Notes: a model not told the origin generated them from the letters alone. Shown: positions 36,586 through 47,321, counted from the first letter of the stretch. The stretch is DNA of 64,000 nt from JAKFWF01 sp963732635 (GCA_963732635.1 CAVTAL010000019.1:367184-431183); one strand, 5' to 3'. Translations and numbers: made by a program.

Positions 36586-37270
36586 ATGTCGAAGAAAGCT
36601 GCACCGAAGCCAGCACCAACACCGCTGCCGCCGCCCAGCGCTCCGCAGCAACATGCAATCGCCATTGCCAAGCAAAACTTAGCCGACCGCACCCCGCGTC
36701 TCACGACTTCGCTCGAAACGGACGATAAAGGCGGCGATTGCCAACATCGGAGCCGAGCATTCGGACCATGACGGCTGGATGGCGCGCATGCAGGATTTGT
36801 TCGGCTCGAATGGTCGAGAATTTTCCGATGTCGCAGCTCAACCAGATTTTGCAGGTCGCGCGCACCGCTGACGGCAAATACGACAAGGTGAAGGTGAATG
36901 CGCTGCTGGCCGCATCGAGGGCGCGAAGCCGACGAACGAAGTCCAAGCCATGCTTGCCGTGCAAATGGTCGTCACTCATGAGCTTGCAATGCAAGTCGCC
37001 CTGCGCTCGATGCGCGTCGATCAGATCCCGCAATTCGATAGCGCCGGCAACATGGCAGTGAAGCTGCTGCGCACGTTCACGATGCAGGTCGAAGCGCTTG
37101 CCAAGTTGCAGCGCGGTGGCGAGCAGGTCGTAAAGGTCGTGCACGTCCATCCGGGCGCGCAGGCGATCGTCGGAAATATCACCACTGGCGCCAATGGCGC
37201 TACCGGGGGAGGGGGAGCCAATGAAAACCGAACATCGACCCCATGCAAAGGGAGAATTGCCAGCCCCTAG
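36586..37270 (+). pseudogene. Conserved mobile-element-associated protein, about three frameshifts
   Basis: Pieces in three frames join into one protein: MSKKAAPKPAPTPLPPP and HAIAIAKQNLADRTPR, then NIGAEHSDHDGWMARMQDLF, SQLNQILQVARTADGKYDK and EVQAMLAVQMVVTHELAM, ending EQVVKVVHVHPGAQAIVGN. The last two blocks resemble a widespread proteobacterial protein of unknown function that carries QMVATH and VEHVHVHAGGQAVVG and often sits beside an HGGxP protein near integrases. The same neighbour is found here. Shifts lie near 36730, 36815 and 36913. Confidence 0.55.
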
Positions 37271-37430
37271 CACTTACGCCAATGCCGCAAGTGTGGAGCG
37301 CGGACGCGGAACGGGAGCCCGTGCCGGTCGCCAGCAGTCAGTCGGAAGGCAACGCTGTAGGATGCACGGCGGGGCGCTGGGCAGCGGCGGGCCGAGCGGC
37401 AAACTGAACGGCCGCTATCGGCACGGGTGA
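37221..37430 (+). pseudogene. HGGxP-type small Cys/His protein, frameshifted
   Basis: The + strand frame starts at an ATG with GGAGGGGGAG upstream and ends RCRMHGGALGSGGPSGKLNG. A second frame over 37275-37350 reads CRKCGARTRNGSPCRSPAV. Together these give the usual family order, C-G-A-x-T-R-x-G-x-P-C-R then C-R-M-H-G-G, so two one-base shifts separate the parts. This small protein commonly accompanies the preceding gene on islands. The function is unknown; the Cys/His spacing suggests metal binding. Confidence 0.55.
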
Positions 37431-37561
37431 GCGGACAAGGAGACGCGATTGCAGGCGCAAGCGGAGTTGTCAGCGCTAGTTCGAATGTTGCGAGCAAGTG
37501 CACGAGCAACATGAACTTGACGTGCTGACGATCGTGCAGCGCGGTTCGTTCGAACGTTCTC

Positions 37562-37582
37562 GTGCTTCCCATGTGCTTCCCA
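37562..37582. repeat. Tandem GTGCTTCCCA pair near attR, candidate integrase arm site
   Basis: Two GTGCTTCCCA copies at 37562-37571 and 37573-37582 repeat the motif and 11-base spacing seen near the left end. They lie 64 bases inside the right 53-bp repeat. Equal spacing at both ends argues against chance. Binding by the island integrase is inferred. Confidence 0.5.
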
Positions 37583-37645
37583 GCAGACGGAACGCCGCCC
37601 GCGCATTTGAATGCGCGCTGATAAGCATCTGATTTTGTTGAGCTT

Positions 37646-37698
37646 AAATGGTGGGCGGTATAGGGATTGAACCTATGACCCCACCCGTGTGAAGGGTG
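37646..37698. repeat. Right island boundary, 53-bp direct repeat (attR) within tRNA-Val
   Basis: Identical to 30992-31044. It covers the 3' 50 bases of the tRNA-Val gene plus three flanking bases. Because the full tRNA survives on this side, the insertion left a functional tRNA. Confidence 0.88.
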
Positions 37699-37723
37699 TG
37701 CTCTACCGCTGAGCTAACCGCCC
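37649..37723 (-). tRNA. tRNA-Val (CAC)
   Basis: A complete cloverleaf of 75 bases including an encoded CCA. The acceptor stem is GGGCGGT/ACCGCCC, the D arm GCTC/GAGC, the anticodon stem CACCC/GGGTG with loop TTCACAC (anticodon CAC, reads GUG), and the T arm ATAGG/CCTAT. It is the integration target of the island on its 3' side. Confidence 0.95.
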
Positions 37724-37735
37724 GGTAAGCGCGCG

Positions 37736-37764
37736 TTATGACCGCAGGTTGCCGTCGCTGTCAA
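37736..37764 (-). promoter_or_regulatory. Sigma-70 promoter of tRNA-Val
   Basis: On the - strand TTGACA (37759-37764) is separated by 17 bases from TCATAA (37736-37741), which lies 12 bases before the tRNA 5' end. Spacing and -35 match the vegetative consensus, and position fits a stable-RNA promoter. Confidence 0.65.
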
Positions 37765-37922
37765 GTTTGGCAATTGGTCCACAGGTCTCGGGAGCGATGT
37801 TGGTGCCAGGCGGCGCCTTTTGTTTGCGCAGCTTGGCGCGCGAGGCTAAAGCTGCCCGCGAGATATGACACGCCGCGATCGGTTGCGGCCAAACTGCGGG
37901 CAAAACAAGGGATTTGGCTGTC

Positions 37923-39929
37923 ATGACAGGCACAGCGGCGACCATCGGCGATACTGGGCATGCTGGCATGGCGAACGCCATCCGCTTTCTAGCGGCGGAC
38001 GCGGTCGAGGCAGCGAAATCAGGCCATCCGGGAATGCCGATGGGCATGGCGGATGTCGCCACCGTGCTGTTCAGTCAGGTGATGCGCTATGATGCCGCCG
38101 ACCCGGCTTGGCCTAATCGCGATCGCTTCGTGCTTTCCGCCGGACACGGCTCGATGCTGCTGTACGCGCTGCTGCATCTTACCGGCACGCCGGGCATGGA
38201 CATGGCCCAGATCAAGAAATTCCGCCAGCTCGGCGCCAAGACCGCCGGCCACCCCGAATATGGTCACGCCGCCGGCATCGAGACCACGACCGGGCCGCTC
38301 GGGCAGGGCATCGCAAATGCCGTCGGCATGGCGCTCGCCGAGCGGATCTGGAACGCGCGACTTGGGTCCGACGTCATCGACCACCACACCTATTGCATCG
38401 TCGGAGACGGTTGTCTGATGGAAGGCATCAGCCACGAGGCGATCGGTCTTGCCGGCCATCTTGGACTCGGCCGCTTGATCGTGCTGTTCGACGACAACGG
38501 CATCTCGATCGATGGCCCAACCAGTCTTTCGACATCCGAGGATCAGATCGGCCGGTTCAAGGCCGCCGGTTGGAACACGGCGTCGGTCGACGGGCATGAT
38601 CCGGTTGCGATCAAGTCGGCGCTCGACAATGCCAAAGCCAATTCGTCGAAGCCTTGGCTCATTGCAGCTAAGACCATCATAGGGTTTGGCGCGCCGAAGA
38701 AACAAGGCACGTCGTCGACTCACGGTTCGCCGCTGGGCGCCGATGAAATTGCCGCCGCGCGAATTGCTCTAGGTTGGCCGCACGAACCGTTCGCCATTCC
38801 AGCTGCAGTAGGGAAGGCTTGGAGCGAAGCCGGCGCGCGGGGAGGGAGCGAACACAAGGCCTGGGCGCAGCGCTGGGCAAAAGTAGACGCCGGTATCCGC
38901 GCCCGTTTCGCTGATCCCCTGAGCGGTGACGGCAAGGCGGCTCTGACGGCCGCTATCAAGGCGACCAAGACCGGGTTCGCCGCGGATACATCGAAGCGCG
39001 CCACTCGCAATTGGTCGGAGCTCACGCTTGAGAAAATCACGCCGGCGATGGCGGGTCTGATCGGTGGCTCTGCTGATCTCACCGGTTCGAACAACACCAA
39101 GGCGAAGGCTCAGGGCGTCATCAAGAAGGGCGAATTCGCCGGTTCTTATATTCACTACGGCATCCGCGAGCACGGCATGGCGGCGGCCATGAACGGAATG
39201 GCGCTTTACGGCGGTCTGGTGCCTTATGGCGGCACGTTCCTAGTGTTCACGGACTATTGCCGACCGTCGATCCGTCTGTCGGCGCTGATGGGCAAGCGCG
39301 TGATTTATGTGATGACGCACGACAGCATAGGTCTTGGCGAAGACGGGCCAACGCATCAACCGGTTGAACACCTGGCGGCACTGCGCTGCATGCCCAACGT
39401 GAACGTGTTCCGCCCGGCTGATCCGCAGGAAACCGCCGAGTGCTGGGAGTTGGCAATCCTTGCAAAGGAGACGCCGTCCATCCTGGCGTTGTCGCGACAG
39501 GCGGTGCCGAACCTGCGACCGGCAGCCTCGGCCGAGAACATGTCTGCGCACGGCGCTTACGTCATGCGCGAGGCACCGGGAAAGCGCGATGTTACGCTGA
39601 TCGCCACCGGCTCAGAGGTTGGTCTCGCGGTCGACGCCGCTGACGCCTTGGCCAAGGCCGGCATCCACGCGGCGGTGGTGTCGATGCCGTCGTTTGAATT
39701 GTTCCGCCGGCAGTCGGCGGCCTATCGGGAAGACGTTCTGGGCAGCCAACCGCGCATCGGCATCGAAGCGGCCGTCGCGCAAGGTTGGCGCGAGTGGCTG
39801 CGTCCCGACGACCGATTTATCGGCATGACCGACTTCGGTGCGTCGGCACCGGCGCCGAAGCTCTATGAGCACTTCGGCATTACGGTTGAGAAGATCGCCG
39901 AGGCCGCGAAGGCGATGACGAAGCGCTGA
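37923..39929 (+). CDS. tkt: Transketolase
   Basis: Thiamine-diphosphate enzyme of the pentose phosphate pathway that moves two-carbon units between sugar phosphates. The 668-residue length fits the family. Visible are AKSGHPGMPMGMAD (substrate His), the TPP motif GDGCLMEGISHEAIGLAGHLGL with DDN, THGSPLG, the pyrimidine-domain GIREHGMAAAMNG with Glu, and EDGPTHQPVEHLAALR. The ATG at 37923 is used; a TTG three codons earlier lies too close to AAGG. It is the first gene beyond the island and faces the SGNH hydrolase gene, leaving a 16-base gap. Confidence 0.95.
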   Translation: MTGTAATIGDTGHAGMANAIRFLAADAVEAAKSGHPGMPMGMADVATVLFSQVMRYDAADPAWPNRDRFVLSAGHGSMLLYALLHLTGTPGMDMAQIKKFRQLGAKTAGHPEYGHAAGIETTTGPLGQGIANAVGMALAERIWNARLGSDVIDHHTYCIVGDGCLMEGISHEAIGLAGHLGLGRLIVLFDDNGISIDGPTSLSTSEDQIGRFKAAGWNTASVDGHDPVAIKSALDNAKANSSKPWLIAAKTIIGFGAPKKQGTSSTHGSPLGADEIAAARIALGWPHEPFAIPAAVGKAWSEAGARGGSEHKAWAQRWAKVDAGIRARFADPLSGDGKAALTAAIKATKTGFAADTSKRATRNWSELTLEKITPAMAGLIGGSADLTGSNNTKAKAQGVIKKGEFAGSYIHYGIREHGMAAAMNGMALYGGLVPYGGTFLVFTDYCRPSIRLSALMGKRVIYVMTHDSIGLGEDGPTHQPVEHLAALRCMPNVNVFRPADPQETAECWELAILAKETPSILALSRQAVPNLRPAASAENMSAHGAYVMREAPGKRDVTLIATGSEVGLAVDAADALAKAGIHAAVVSMPSFELFRRQSAAYREDVLGSQPRIGIEAAVAQGWREWLRPDDRFIGMTDFGASAPAPKLYEHFGITVEKIAEAAKAMTKR

Positions 39930-39945
39930 CGCGACTTCCGGGACC

Positions 39946-41877
39946 TCAGCGCACTGGCGCCGGGCGGGCGGCCAGCAGTTTTTCGACCTCAGGCACAACC
40001 GCGTCGGCGATCGCCGCATGTCCGAGCGCGTTCGGATGGAAGGCGCCGCTGTAGGCCGCCCAACTGGTCAGTTGCAGCAGGCGCCCGCCTCTGGCGATGG
40101 TGGCTTCCTGACCATGGTGGTGGGCTGCGAGGAAGGCATCGTTTGGCGTTCGGAAGTAACGAGCCGTCGGCGCGTAGGGGCGGAACCGATCGGGCGTATA
40201 TGGACGCCAGCGACCCGGACCCGTGGCGATGTGGTATCGAGGAAAGCGCGGGTTGGCGACGGCTCCGCTATTGGCCTCCTTTTCGACGGCGCAAAGCCCG
40301 TGACCATCGAATGCCTTGGCCCGGTGTTCGGCAATAAACGTCCAGCCCTGTTCGGCGGCGGCGGCTTTCATCGCCGGTGTGAATTTTTGCTCCACGAACT
40401 GCTCGGTGTGATTGATGATCGGGCCTGAGAACTTCCAGGCGCCGGTAACGTCCATGCCAGCATTGCCATTGCGGCAAGCGTTGGCTTCATCGGCATCGAT
40501 GAGTTTCGGATAGGCGGTGAGCAGCACGCGGGATGGCTCGATGACCCCGAATGCCGTTTTGAACGCGTGCGCGAGCGCGGTGTAGCGGCCTGGCAGGCGC
40601 GCCAGATATTCCGCTGCGCGCGACGGGCTGATGGTCGGATCCTCGTTGAACATGCGCGGTAGTCCGAGATAGGCGGGATCGAGCGCGGCATTGGCGACGA
40701 GCCCACTGAAGCCGACATCGTTGCCGCCGACCGACAGCAACAGGACATCGATCGGGCGCAGTCGATCCTTTTCATCGCACCTGAACAGCTTGATCTCGCG
40801 TCCCCCCAACTCGAGCAACTCGTCACGACCGTTGAAGGCGTTGTAGTTGGTGCTCTCGTCGATCCGTGCTGTGCCGGGTTTGCACAGCGCATGGCTAAGC
40901 GTGCTCAGTTGCGACAGGGCCATCGCGCGCGAAGAATGCGCCGGATCACTTGAAATATGTGGCTCGTCGCGACCCTGGTGGCGATTGAACAGATCGAGGA
41001 TTGTGGCGCCTGTGCAGGCAAACCCCAGGTACGTCACCGAGCGGTGCAGCGATGCGTCCGAGACCGCGAGATGCAGGGCCGTACGCAATTGCTGTGAATA
41101 GAGCGAGCGATGGCAGTTGCGATGGACCCATCCGGCACCTTTGGCGATGAATGCTGGATGATTGTCATCGGCGCCACGGGGCACGCCGTCACGCAAGGGA
41201 TAGCCGGCGAACTCGTCGCGCGGGAATTGGCTGCCGCCGTAGTCCATGGAACGGCGCTGCTTGAAGCTCACCGGACGATCCGGATTGCCTTCGCCCGATC
41301 CGAAGCTGTCGCCGAGACCGATGACGAGAATATCCTCGACGATTATCTGGCGACGCGCTGTTGTCTGTCCGCTGATGCTCAAGGTGACTTCGGCGCCGGT
41401 GGGGAAGGGGATCGAAAGTTCGCGCGGCTTGCTGCAATCGTCGGCGGTGACTGTCTGGGTGCCGCTCGTCCATACGCACTTGCCAGTGATTGCCGGAGCG
41501 CTGACCAACACGGTGTGTGATGCCGGGCGCACATAGGCGCCGCAATCGGGGTGGCCCGCTTCAGCCTTGTTGGCAGTATTCGAATACCAGCAACTCTCAT
41601 CGACAACGTTAGGGAAGACGGCGCCCGCCCAACCCCAGCCATCGCTGTCCGTTGCGAGTTTCTGCTCGACATTGAGGATCGGGTTCGCGCGCTGATCAGG
41701 TGTGAGCCCGCGGTACGCCTTGATATGGCGTTCGGTGGCCTCGGCGTTCTTGAAATAGCGGAACGGGTTTTTAAGGCGCCAGACGATGGTATCTGGATTG
41801 GACGGCTGCGCCTGGGTCGGCGCCGCGAACCACGGCGCAACAAGTACCAAGCAGATGCAACACCAGCGCCATGTCAT
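39946..41877 (-). CDS. Secreted SGNH/GDSL-type hydrolase
   Basis: A 643-residue exported protein: signal peptide MTWRWCCICL to PTQAQ, a roughly 170-residue beta-rich N-terminal region with several cysteines, then a large SGNH hydrolase domain. The catalytic blocks are GLGDSFGSGEG (Ser), SVGGNDVGF (Gly/Asn) and FHPNALGHAA (His). The start is supported by GAGAGG seven bases upstream; an ORF 48 codons longer has no signal peptide. Such enzymes remove acetyl or acyl groups from glycans or lipids; the substrate here is unknown. Confidence 0.83.
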   Translation of the reverse strand: MTWRWCCICLVLVAPWFAAPTQAQPSNPDTIVWRLKNPFRYFKNAEATERHIKAYRGLTPDQRANPILNVEQKLATDSDGWGWAGAVFPNVVDESCWYSNTANKAEAGHPDCGAYVRPASHTVLVSAPAITGKCVWTSGTQTVTADDCSKPRELSIPFPTGAEVTLSISGQTTARRQIIVEDILVIGLGDSFGSGEGNPDRPVSFKQRRSMDYGGSQFPRDEFAGYPLRDGVPRGADDNHPAFIAKGAGWVHRNCHRSLYSQQLRTALHLAVSDASLHRSVTYLGFACTGATILDLFNRHQGRDEPHISSDPAHSSRAMALSQLSTLSHALCKPGTARIDESTNYNAFNGRDELLELGGREIKLFRCDEKDRLRPIDVLLLSVGGNDVGFSGLVANAALDPAYLGLPRMFNEDPTISPSRAAEYLARLPGRYTALAHAFKTAFGVIEPSRVLLTAYPKLIDADEANACRNGNAGMDVTGAWKFSGPIINHTEQFVEQKFTPAMKAAAAEQGWTFIAEHRAKAFDGHGLCAVEKEANSGAVANPRFPRYHIATGPGRWRPYTPDRFRPYAPTARYFRTPNDAFLAAHHHGQEATIARGGRLLQLTSWAAYSGAFHPNALGHAAIADAVVPEVEKLLAARPAPVR

Positions 41878-42024
41878 GACCAAACCTCTCGCAAAACCCG
41901 TATCGCGCAAAATTGTATGCCGATTGCTGGCGATCGAGCGTAGGGCGCACATGGATGCGGTTGCAAGGTCGTCGCGAGTGTCATCTAAAGGAGGGAACTG
42001 CAGTTCAACAGTCAGGGTCACCCT

Positions 42025-42684
42025 ATGCTCACCATCTACGGCGTCTATCGCTCGCGCGCGACGCGCAATATCTGGCTCGCCGATGAACTCGGCGTTTCAT
42101 TCAAGCATGTGCCGGTGATCCAGGCCAACCGGGTGAAGGAGCCTTTGGCGGCAGGCGCGCCGATGAACACCGCTTCGCCGGCATTCCTCGCCGTCAATCC
42201 CGGTGGCCAGATCCCGTCGATCGACGACGACGGCTTCGTCATGCACCAGTCGCTGGCGATCAACCTCTATCTGGCGAAGAAGCACGGCGGGGCACTTGCG
42301 CCAGCCAACGTCGCCGAGGACGGCCTGATGACGATGTGGACGTTGTGGGCTGGCGGCGATGTCGAGCCGCACACCATCCAGGTGCTCTACAACCTTGTCG
42401 GCAAGCCGCCGGCCGAGCGTGACGCTAAACTGGCGGCCGCAAGCATCGAAGCGCTGAAGCGGCCGTTCGCGACCCTCGACAAGCATCTGGCGAGCAATGG
42501 CGGCTACGTCGTCGGCGATCGCTTCACGGTAGCCGACATCAACGTCGCAGAAGTCATCCGCTACGCCATGCCGGCAAAGGAACTGTTCGAGGCCGCCCCC
42601 AACGTCGCCAAGTGGCTCTCAGCCTGCCAGGCCCGCCCGGCATTCAAGGCGATGATGGTGAAGCGGGACGCGGAGCCGGCTTGA
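42025..42684 (+). CDS. Glutathione S-transferase family protein
   Basis: A 219-residue GST. The N-terminal thioredoxin-fold half has YGVYRSRATRNIW (catalytic-serine region) and the cis-proline block NPGGQIPSIDDDGFVMHQSLAINLYLA, where HQS binds the glutathione gamma-glutamyl group. The C-terminal helical half has GDRFTVADINVAEVIRY. Typical roles are conjugation of glutathione to electrophiles or peroxide reduction; the class is not certain. Confidence 0.9.
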   Translation: MLTIYGVYRSRATRNIWLADELGVSFKHVPVIQANRVKEPLAAGAPMNTASPAFLAVNPGGQIPSIDDDGFVMHQSLAINLYLAKKHGGALAPANVAEDGLMTMWTLWAGGDVEPHTIQVLYNLVGKPPAERDAKLAAASIEALKRPFATLDKHLASNGGYVVGDRFTVADINVAEVIRYAMPAKELFEAAPNVAKWLSACQARPAFKAMMVKRDAEPA

Positions 42685-42758
42685 GGCGCTGCCCGGCAAT
42701 ACCGATCGAACGAAGACGGACTGATCCAGCAAGGTTTGGCGCAATGCCGTCCACCTAG

Positions 42759-44956
<2,198 letters not shown>

Positions 44957-45005
44957 GGCGAAAGCGTTCTTTGGTTGGCGCAGCCGGAGCCGCGGGAAAT
45001 GAATT

Positions 45006-45701
45006 TCAAGCCGCGGCAAGTGACGCGACGATGCTCTCGAACATTGCCCGGCCGTCGGTCGAGCCGAGAGCGTCTTCGCAGGCGTTTTCCGGATGCGGCA
45101 TCATGCCGAGGATGCGGCCCGATTTGTCGATGATGCCGGCGATGTTGCGCTGTGAGCCGTTGAGGTTCGACGCCTCGTTCACTTCGCCCGAAGCGCTGGC
45201 ATAGCGGAACACCACACGGTTCTCGGTTTCGAGCTGGTCGAGGGTCGCCTTGTCGGCAAAATAATTGCCGTCGCCGTGCGCCACTATGACTTTGGCCACG
45301 TCGCCCGTTTTGTAGCGATTGGTATACATGGTCGAGGCGTTGTCGACGCGCAGGTGCACGTCCTTGCAAATGAATTTAAGCGACGCATTGCGCAGCAGGA
45401 TGCCCGGCAGCAAGCCCGCCTCGCACAACGTCTGGAAGCCGTTGCAGACGCCGAGTACCGGCGTGCCGGCCTTGGCCTTCGCCACGACGTCACGCATGAT
45501 CGGCGAATGGGCGGCCATGGCGCCGGTGCGCAGGTAATCGCCGTAGGAAAATCCGCCCGGCAGCACGATCAGATCACACTTGGGGACTTCCGAGTCGCCG
45601 TGCCAGACCATCAGTGATGGCCGGCCTGAGGCGAGGCTCACCGCCTCGGCGATATCACGCTCGCGGTTGGTTCCGGGAAAGACGATGACGGCTGAGCGCA
45701 T
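45006..45701 (-). CDS. purQ: Phosphoribosylformylglycinamidine synthase glutaminase subunit PurQ
   Basis: Class I glutamine amidotransferase that supplies ammonia to PurL. The 231-residue protein shows VIVFPGTNRERD, LPGGFSYGDYLR, the nucleophile-elbow GVCNGFQ (Cys) and the C-terminal MMPHPENACE, where His and Glu complete the triad. It lies between the small membrane protein and purL in the operon; the gap to purL is 49 bases. Confidence 0.95.
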   Translation of the reverse strand: MRSAVIVFPGTNRERDIAEAVSLASGRPSLMVWHGDSEVPKCDLIVLPGGFSYGDYLRTGAMAAHSPIMRDVVAKAKAGTPVLGVCNGFQTLCEAGLLPGILLRNASLKFICKDVHLRVDNASTMYTNRYKTGDVAKVIVAHGDGNYFADKATLDQLETENRVVFRYASASGEVNEASNLNGSQRNIAGIIDKSGRILGMMPHPENACEDALGSTDGRAMFESIVASLAAA

Positions 45702-45736
45702 GAGAGTTCTCGGCTGCAGTTCGGTTGGTGTGAGTG

Positions 45737-45874
45737 CTACTTCAGCGTGAAATAGACCGCAACGGCCGCCCCGATCGCCGGGACCAAAATGAAGATCGCG
45801 GCTTTGATCACCATGAAGCGGACGGCTTGCGCGGCGTCGTCGTTGGCCCGCCGCTGCTGCTCGGCAGGTGTCAC
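45737..45874 (-). CDS. PurS/PurQ-associated 45-residue membrane protein
   Basis: From a GTG overlapping the purS stop (GTGA), this frame encodes 45 residues: a charged N-terminus and one membrane helix (MVIKAAIFILVPAIGAAVAV). A small membrane protein at this spot is conserved in many alphaproteobacteria and has been named only for its link to the FGAM synthase genes. Overlap with purS indicates coupled translation. The role is unknown; one idea is tethering or modulating the purine complex. Confidence 0.78.
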   Translation of the reverse strand: MTPAEQQRRANDDAAQAVRFMVIKAAIFILVPAIGAAVAVYFTLK

Positions 45875-46113
45875 CGCACCAGCTCGAAGGCGTAGTTCTC
45901 GATCACGAGGTTGGCGAGCAATTCCTTGCACATCTTGTCGACGGTGGCGCGCGCCTTGGCTTCGTCGGTCTCGGCAAGCTCGACCTCGATGAACTTGCCT
46001 TGGCGTACGTCGCCCACACCGGCAATGCCGAGATGGCCGAGCGCTCCTTGGATTGCCTTGCCCTGCGGATCGAGGACGCCGTTCTTCAATGTGATCTTGA
46101 TGTGGGCTTTCAT
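45871..46113 (-). CDS. purS: Phosphoribosylformylglycinamidine synthase subunit PurS
   Basis: Small bridging subunit of the PurLQS complex, 80 residues, as expected for the family. It begins MKAHIKITLKNGVLDPQGKAI and has GDVRQGKFIEVEL and CKELLANLVIENY. PurS dimers help channel ammonia from PurQ to PurL. It overlaps the small membrane-protein gene by four bases and follows purC after about 100 bases that contain an inverted repeat. Confidence 0.95.
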   Translation of the reverse strand: MKAHIKITLKNGVLDPQGKAIQGALGHLGIAGVGDVRQGKFIEVELAETDEAKARATVDKMCKELLANLVIENYAFELVR

Positions 46114-46136
46114 GGCTGTGAAGCGAGTACCGAATG

Positions 46137-46213
46137 GCGAATAGCGAATAGCCAGCGGGCTACTGTTGCCCAGGCGAATTCAAACTACTCACTACTCGCA
46201 ACTCGCTATTCGC
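46137..46213. repeat. Intergenic inverted repeat between purC and purS
   Basis: GCGAATAGCGA at 46137-46147 pairs with its exact complement at 46203-46213. The left arm contains two CGAATAG copies in tandem, and CTACTC/ACTACTCGC repeats lie between. Repeats built from this GAATAGCGA unit are often scattered between genes in alphaproteobacteria. It could fold in the mRNA between two purine genes and affect their relative expression; this is inference. Confidence 0.5.
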
Positions 46214-46217
46214 TCCC

Positions 46218-47003
46218 TTAATTCGGTTTCGTTCCATTGCTCGTCACTAGTACCGGGCCGGCACCCTTCGGCGGGCGGTTCTCAGTCAGCACGCCGAGAC
46301 GGCGTGCGACTTCCTGGTAGGCTTCGAGCACGCCGCCGAGATCTCGGCGGAACCGGTCTTTGTCGAGCTTGTCGCCAGAGGTCGCATCCCACAGGCGGCA
46401 GCAGTCCGGGCTGATCTCGTCGGCCAAGATGATGCGCATCTGCTCGTTCTCCCAATGGCGGCCGAACTCGACCTTGAAGTCGACCAGCCGGATACCGATG
46501 CCGAGGAACAGGCCGACGAGAAAGTCATTGATGCGCAGCGCCAGCGACATGATCTCGTCGATCTCCTGTGGCGACGCCCAGCCGAAGGCGGTGATGTGCT
46601 CTTCCGACACCATCGGGTCGTTGAGCTTGTCGGCCTTGTAGTAGAACTCGATGATCGAGCGCGGCAGCGCGGTGCCTTCCTCAAGACCAAGGCGCGTCGA
46701 CAGCGAGCCGGCCGCGACGTTGCGCACCACGACTTCGAGCGGGATGATCTCGACCTCGCGGATCAACTGTTCGCGCATGTTCATGCGGCGCATGAAATGG
46801 GTCGGCACACCAATTTCGCCGAGCTTGACGAAGATATACTCGGAGATGCGATTGTTGAGCACGCCCTTGCCCTCGATCAACGCGTGCTTCTTGGCGTTGA
46901 AGGCGGTGGCGTCGTCCTTGAAGTGCTGGATCAGGGTTCCCGGCTCCGGACCCTCGTACAGCACCTTAGCCTTGCCTTCATAGATCCGGCGGCGCTTGTT
47001 CAT
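46218..47003 (-). CDS. purC: Phosphoribosylaminoimidazole-succinocarboxamide synthase (SAICAR synthetase)
   Basis: Joins aspartate to CAIR in the eighth purine step using ATP. The 261-residue protein has the start MNKRRRIYEGKAKVLY, the signature KDDATAFNAKK, VVRNVAAGSLSTRLGL, the second signature LVDFKVEFGR, and LADEISPDCCRLWD. The ATG at 47003 is supported by AAGGAA eight bases upstream. It is first in the purC-purS-membrane protein-purQ-purL operon. Confidence 0.95.
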   Translation of the reverse strand: MNKRRRIYEGKAKVLYEGPEPGTLIQHFKDDATAFNAKKHALIEGKGVLNNRISEYIFVKLGEIGVPTHFMRRMNMREQLIREVEIIPLEVVVRNVAAGSLSTRLGLEEGTALPRSIIEFYYKADKLNDPMVSEEHITAFGWASPQEIDEIMSLALRINDFLVGLFLGIGIRLVDFKVEFGRHWENEQMRIILADEISPDCCRLWDATSGDKLDKDRFRRDLGGVLEAYQEVARRLGVLTENRPPKGAGPVLVTSNGTKPN

Positions 47004-47321
47004 CACGCATATTCCTTTGCGCAAGTCTGGTGGCGTTCTGTTGCTCCGGACCTGTCTGAGTGTGCAACTGCGAAGTGAGATCAGACAGCCGGGTCATTCC
47101 GAGGCTGGACCCTAGCCGAACCAGGGTGGCGACACAATGTTAACGCTTGAGCTCGGAACGCATGGCTCGTGCAAAAGCCGGCTGTGAGGACTTTGCGATT
47201 GCGGCGCGGACCGACGGCGGGTTATTCGAATAGCGAAATATGCGTCAAGCGGTCTATGCAAGTTAAATAGAGCCGAATGTGTTGGCTTTGGAAGTAGTGG
47301 CAAGTAAATCTGGAGAATGAA
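47004..47321. other. Divergent intergenic region, purC and zeta inhibitor genes
   Basis: About 320 bases that should hold both promoters. I see no convincing coding frame, no clear -35/-10 pair, and no purine riboswitch-like fold by eye. Confidence 0.4.

Larger units (their letters stand above)
30992..37698. mobile_element. 6.7-kb genomic island integrated at tRNA-Val(CAC)
   Basis: Perfect 53-bp direct repeats (30992-31044 and 37646-37698) bound the segment, and the right copy is the 3' part of an intact tRNA-Val gene. A tyrosine-recombinase gene reads inward from the left repeat, as in elements that target tRNA 3' ends. Cargo is mostly decayed: integrase, a Cys-rich frame, an ImmA-like peptidase, asparagine synthetase, pieces of a helicase and a DNA methyltransferase, an IS21 piece and two mobile-element proteins. 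No conjugation or phage structural genes are seen. With a broken integrase the island is probably fixed in place. Confidence 0.85.

Noticed and set aside
35818..36771. 317-residue + strand open frame across the restriction-modification fragments
   Set aside because: Only about 65 residues match IS21 IstA. The rest is antisense of the helicase and methyltransferase fragments, so it is a composite, not a gene.
47004..47321. Purine riboswitch upstream of purC
   Set aside because: I could not find the three-helix purine aptamer core, and such switches are not expected in this group.
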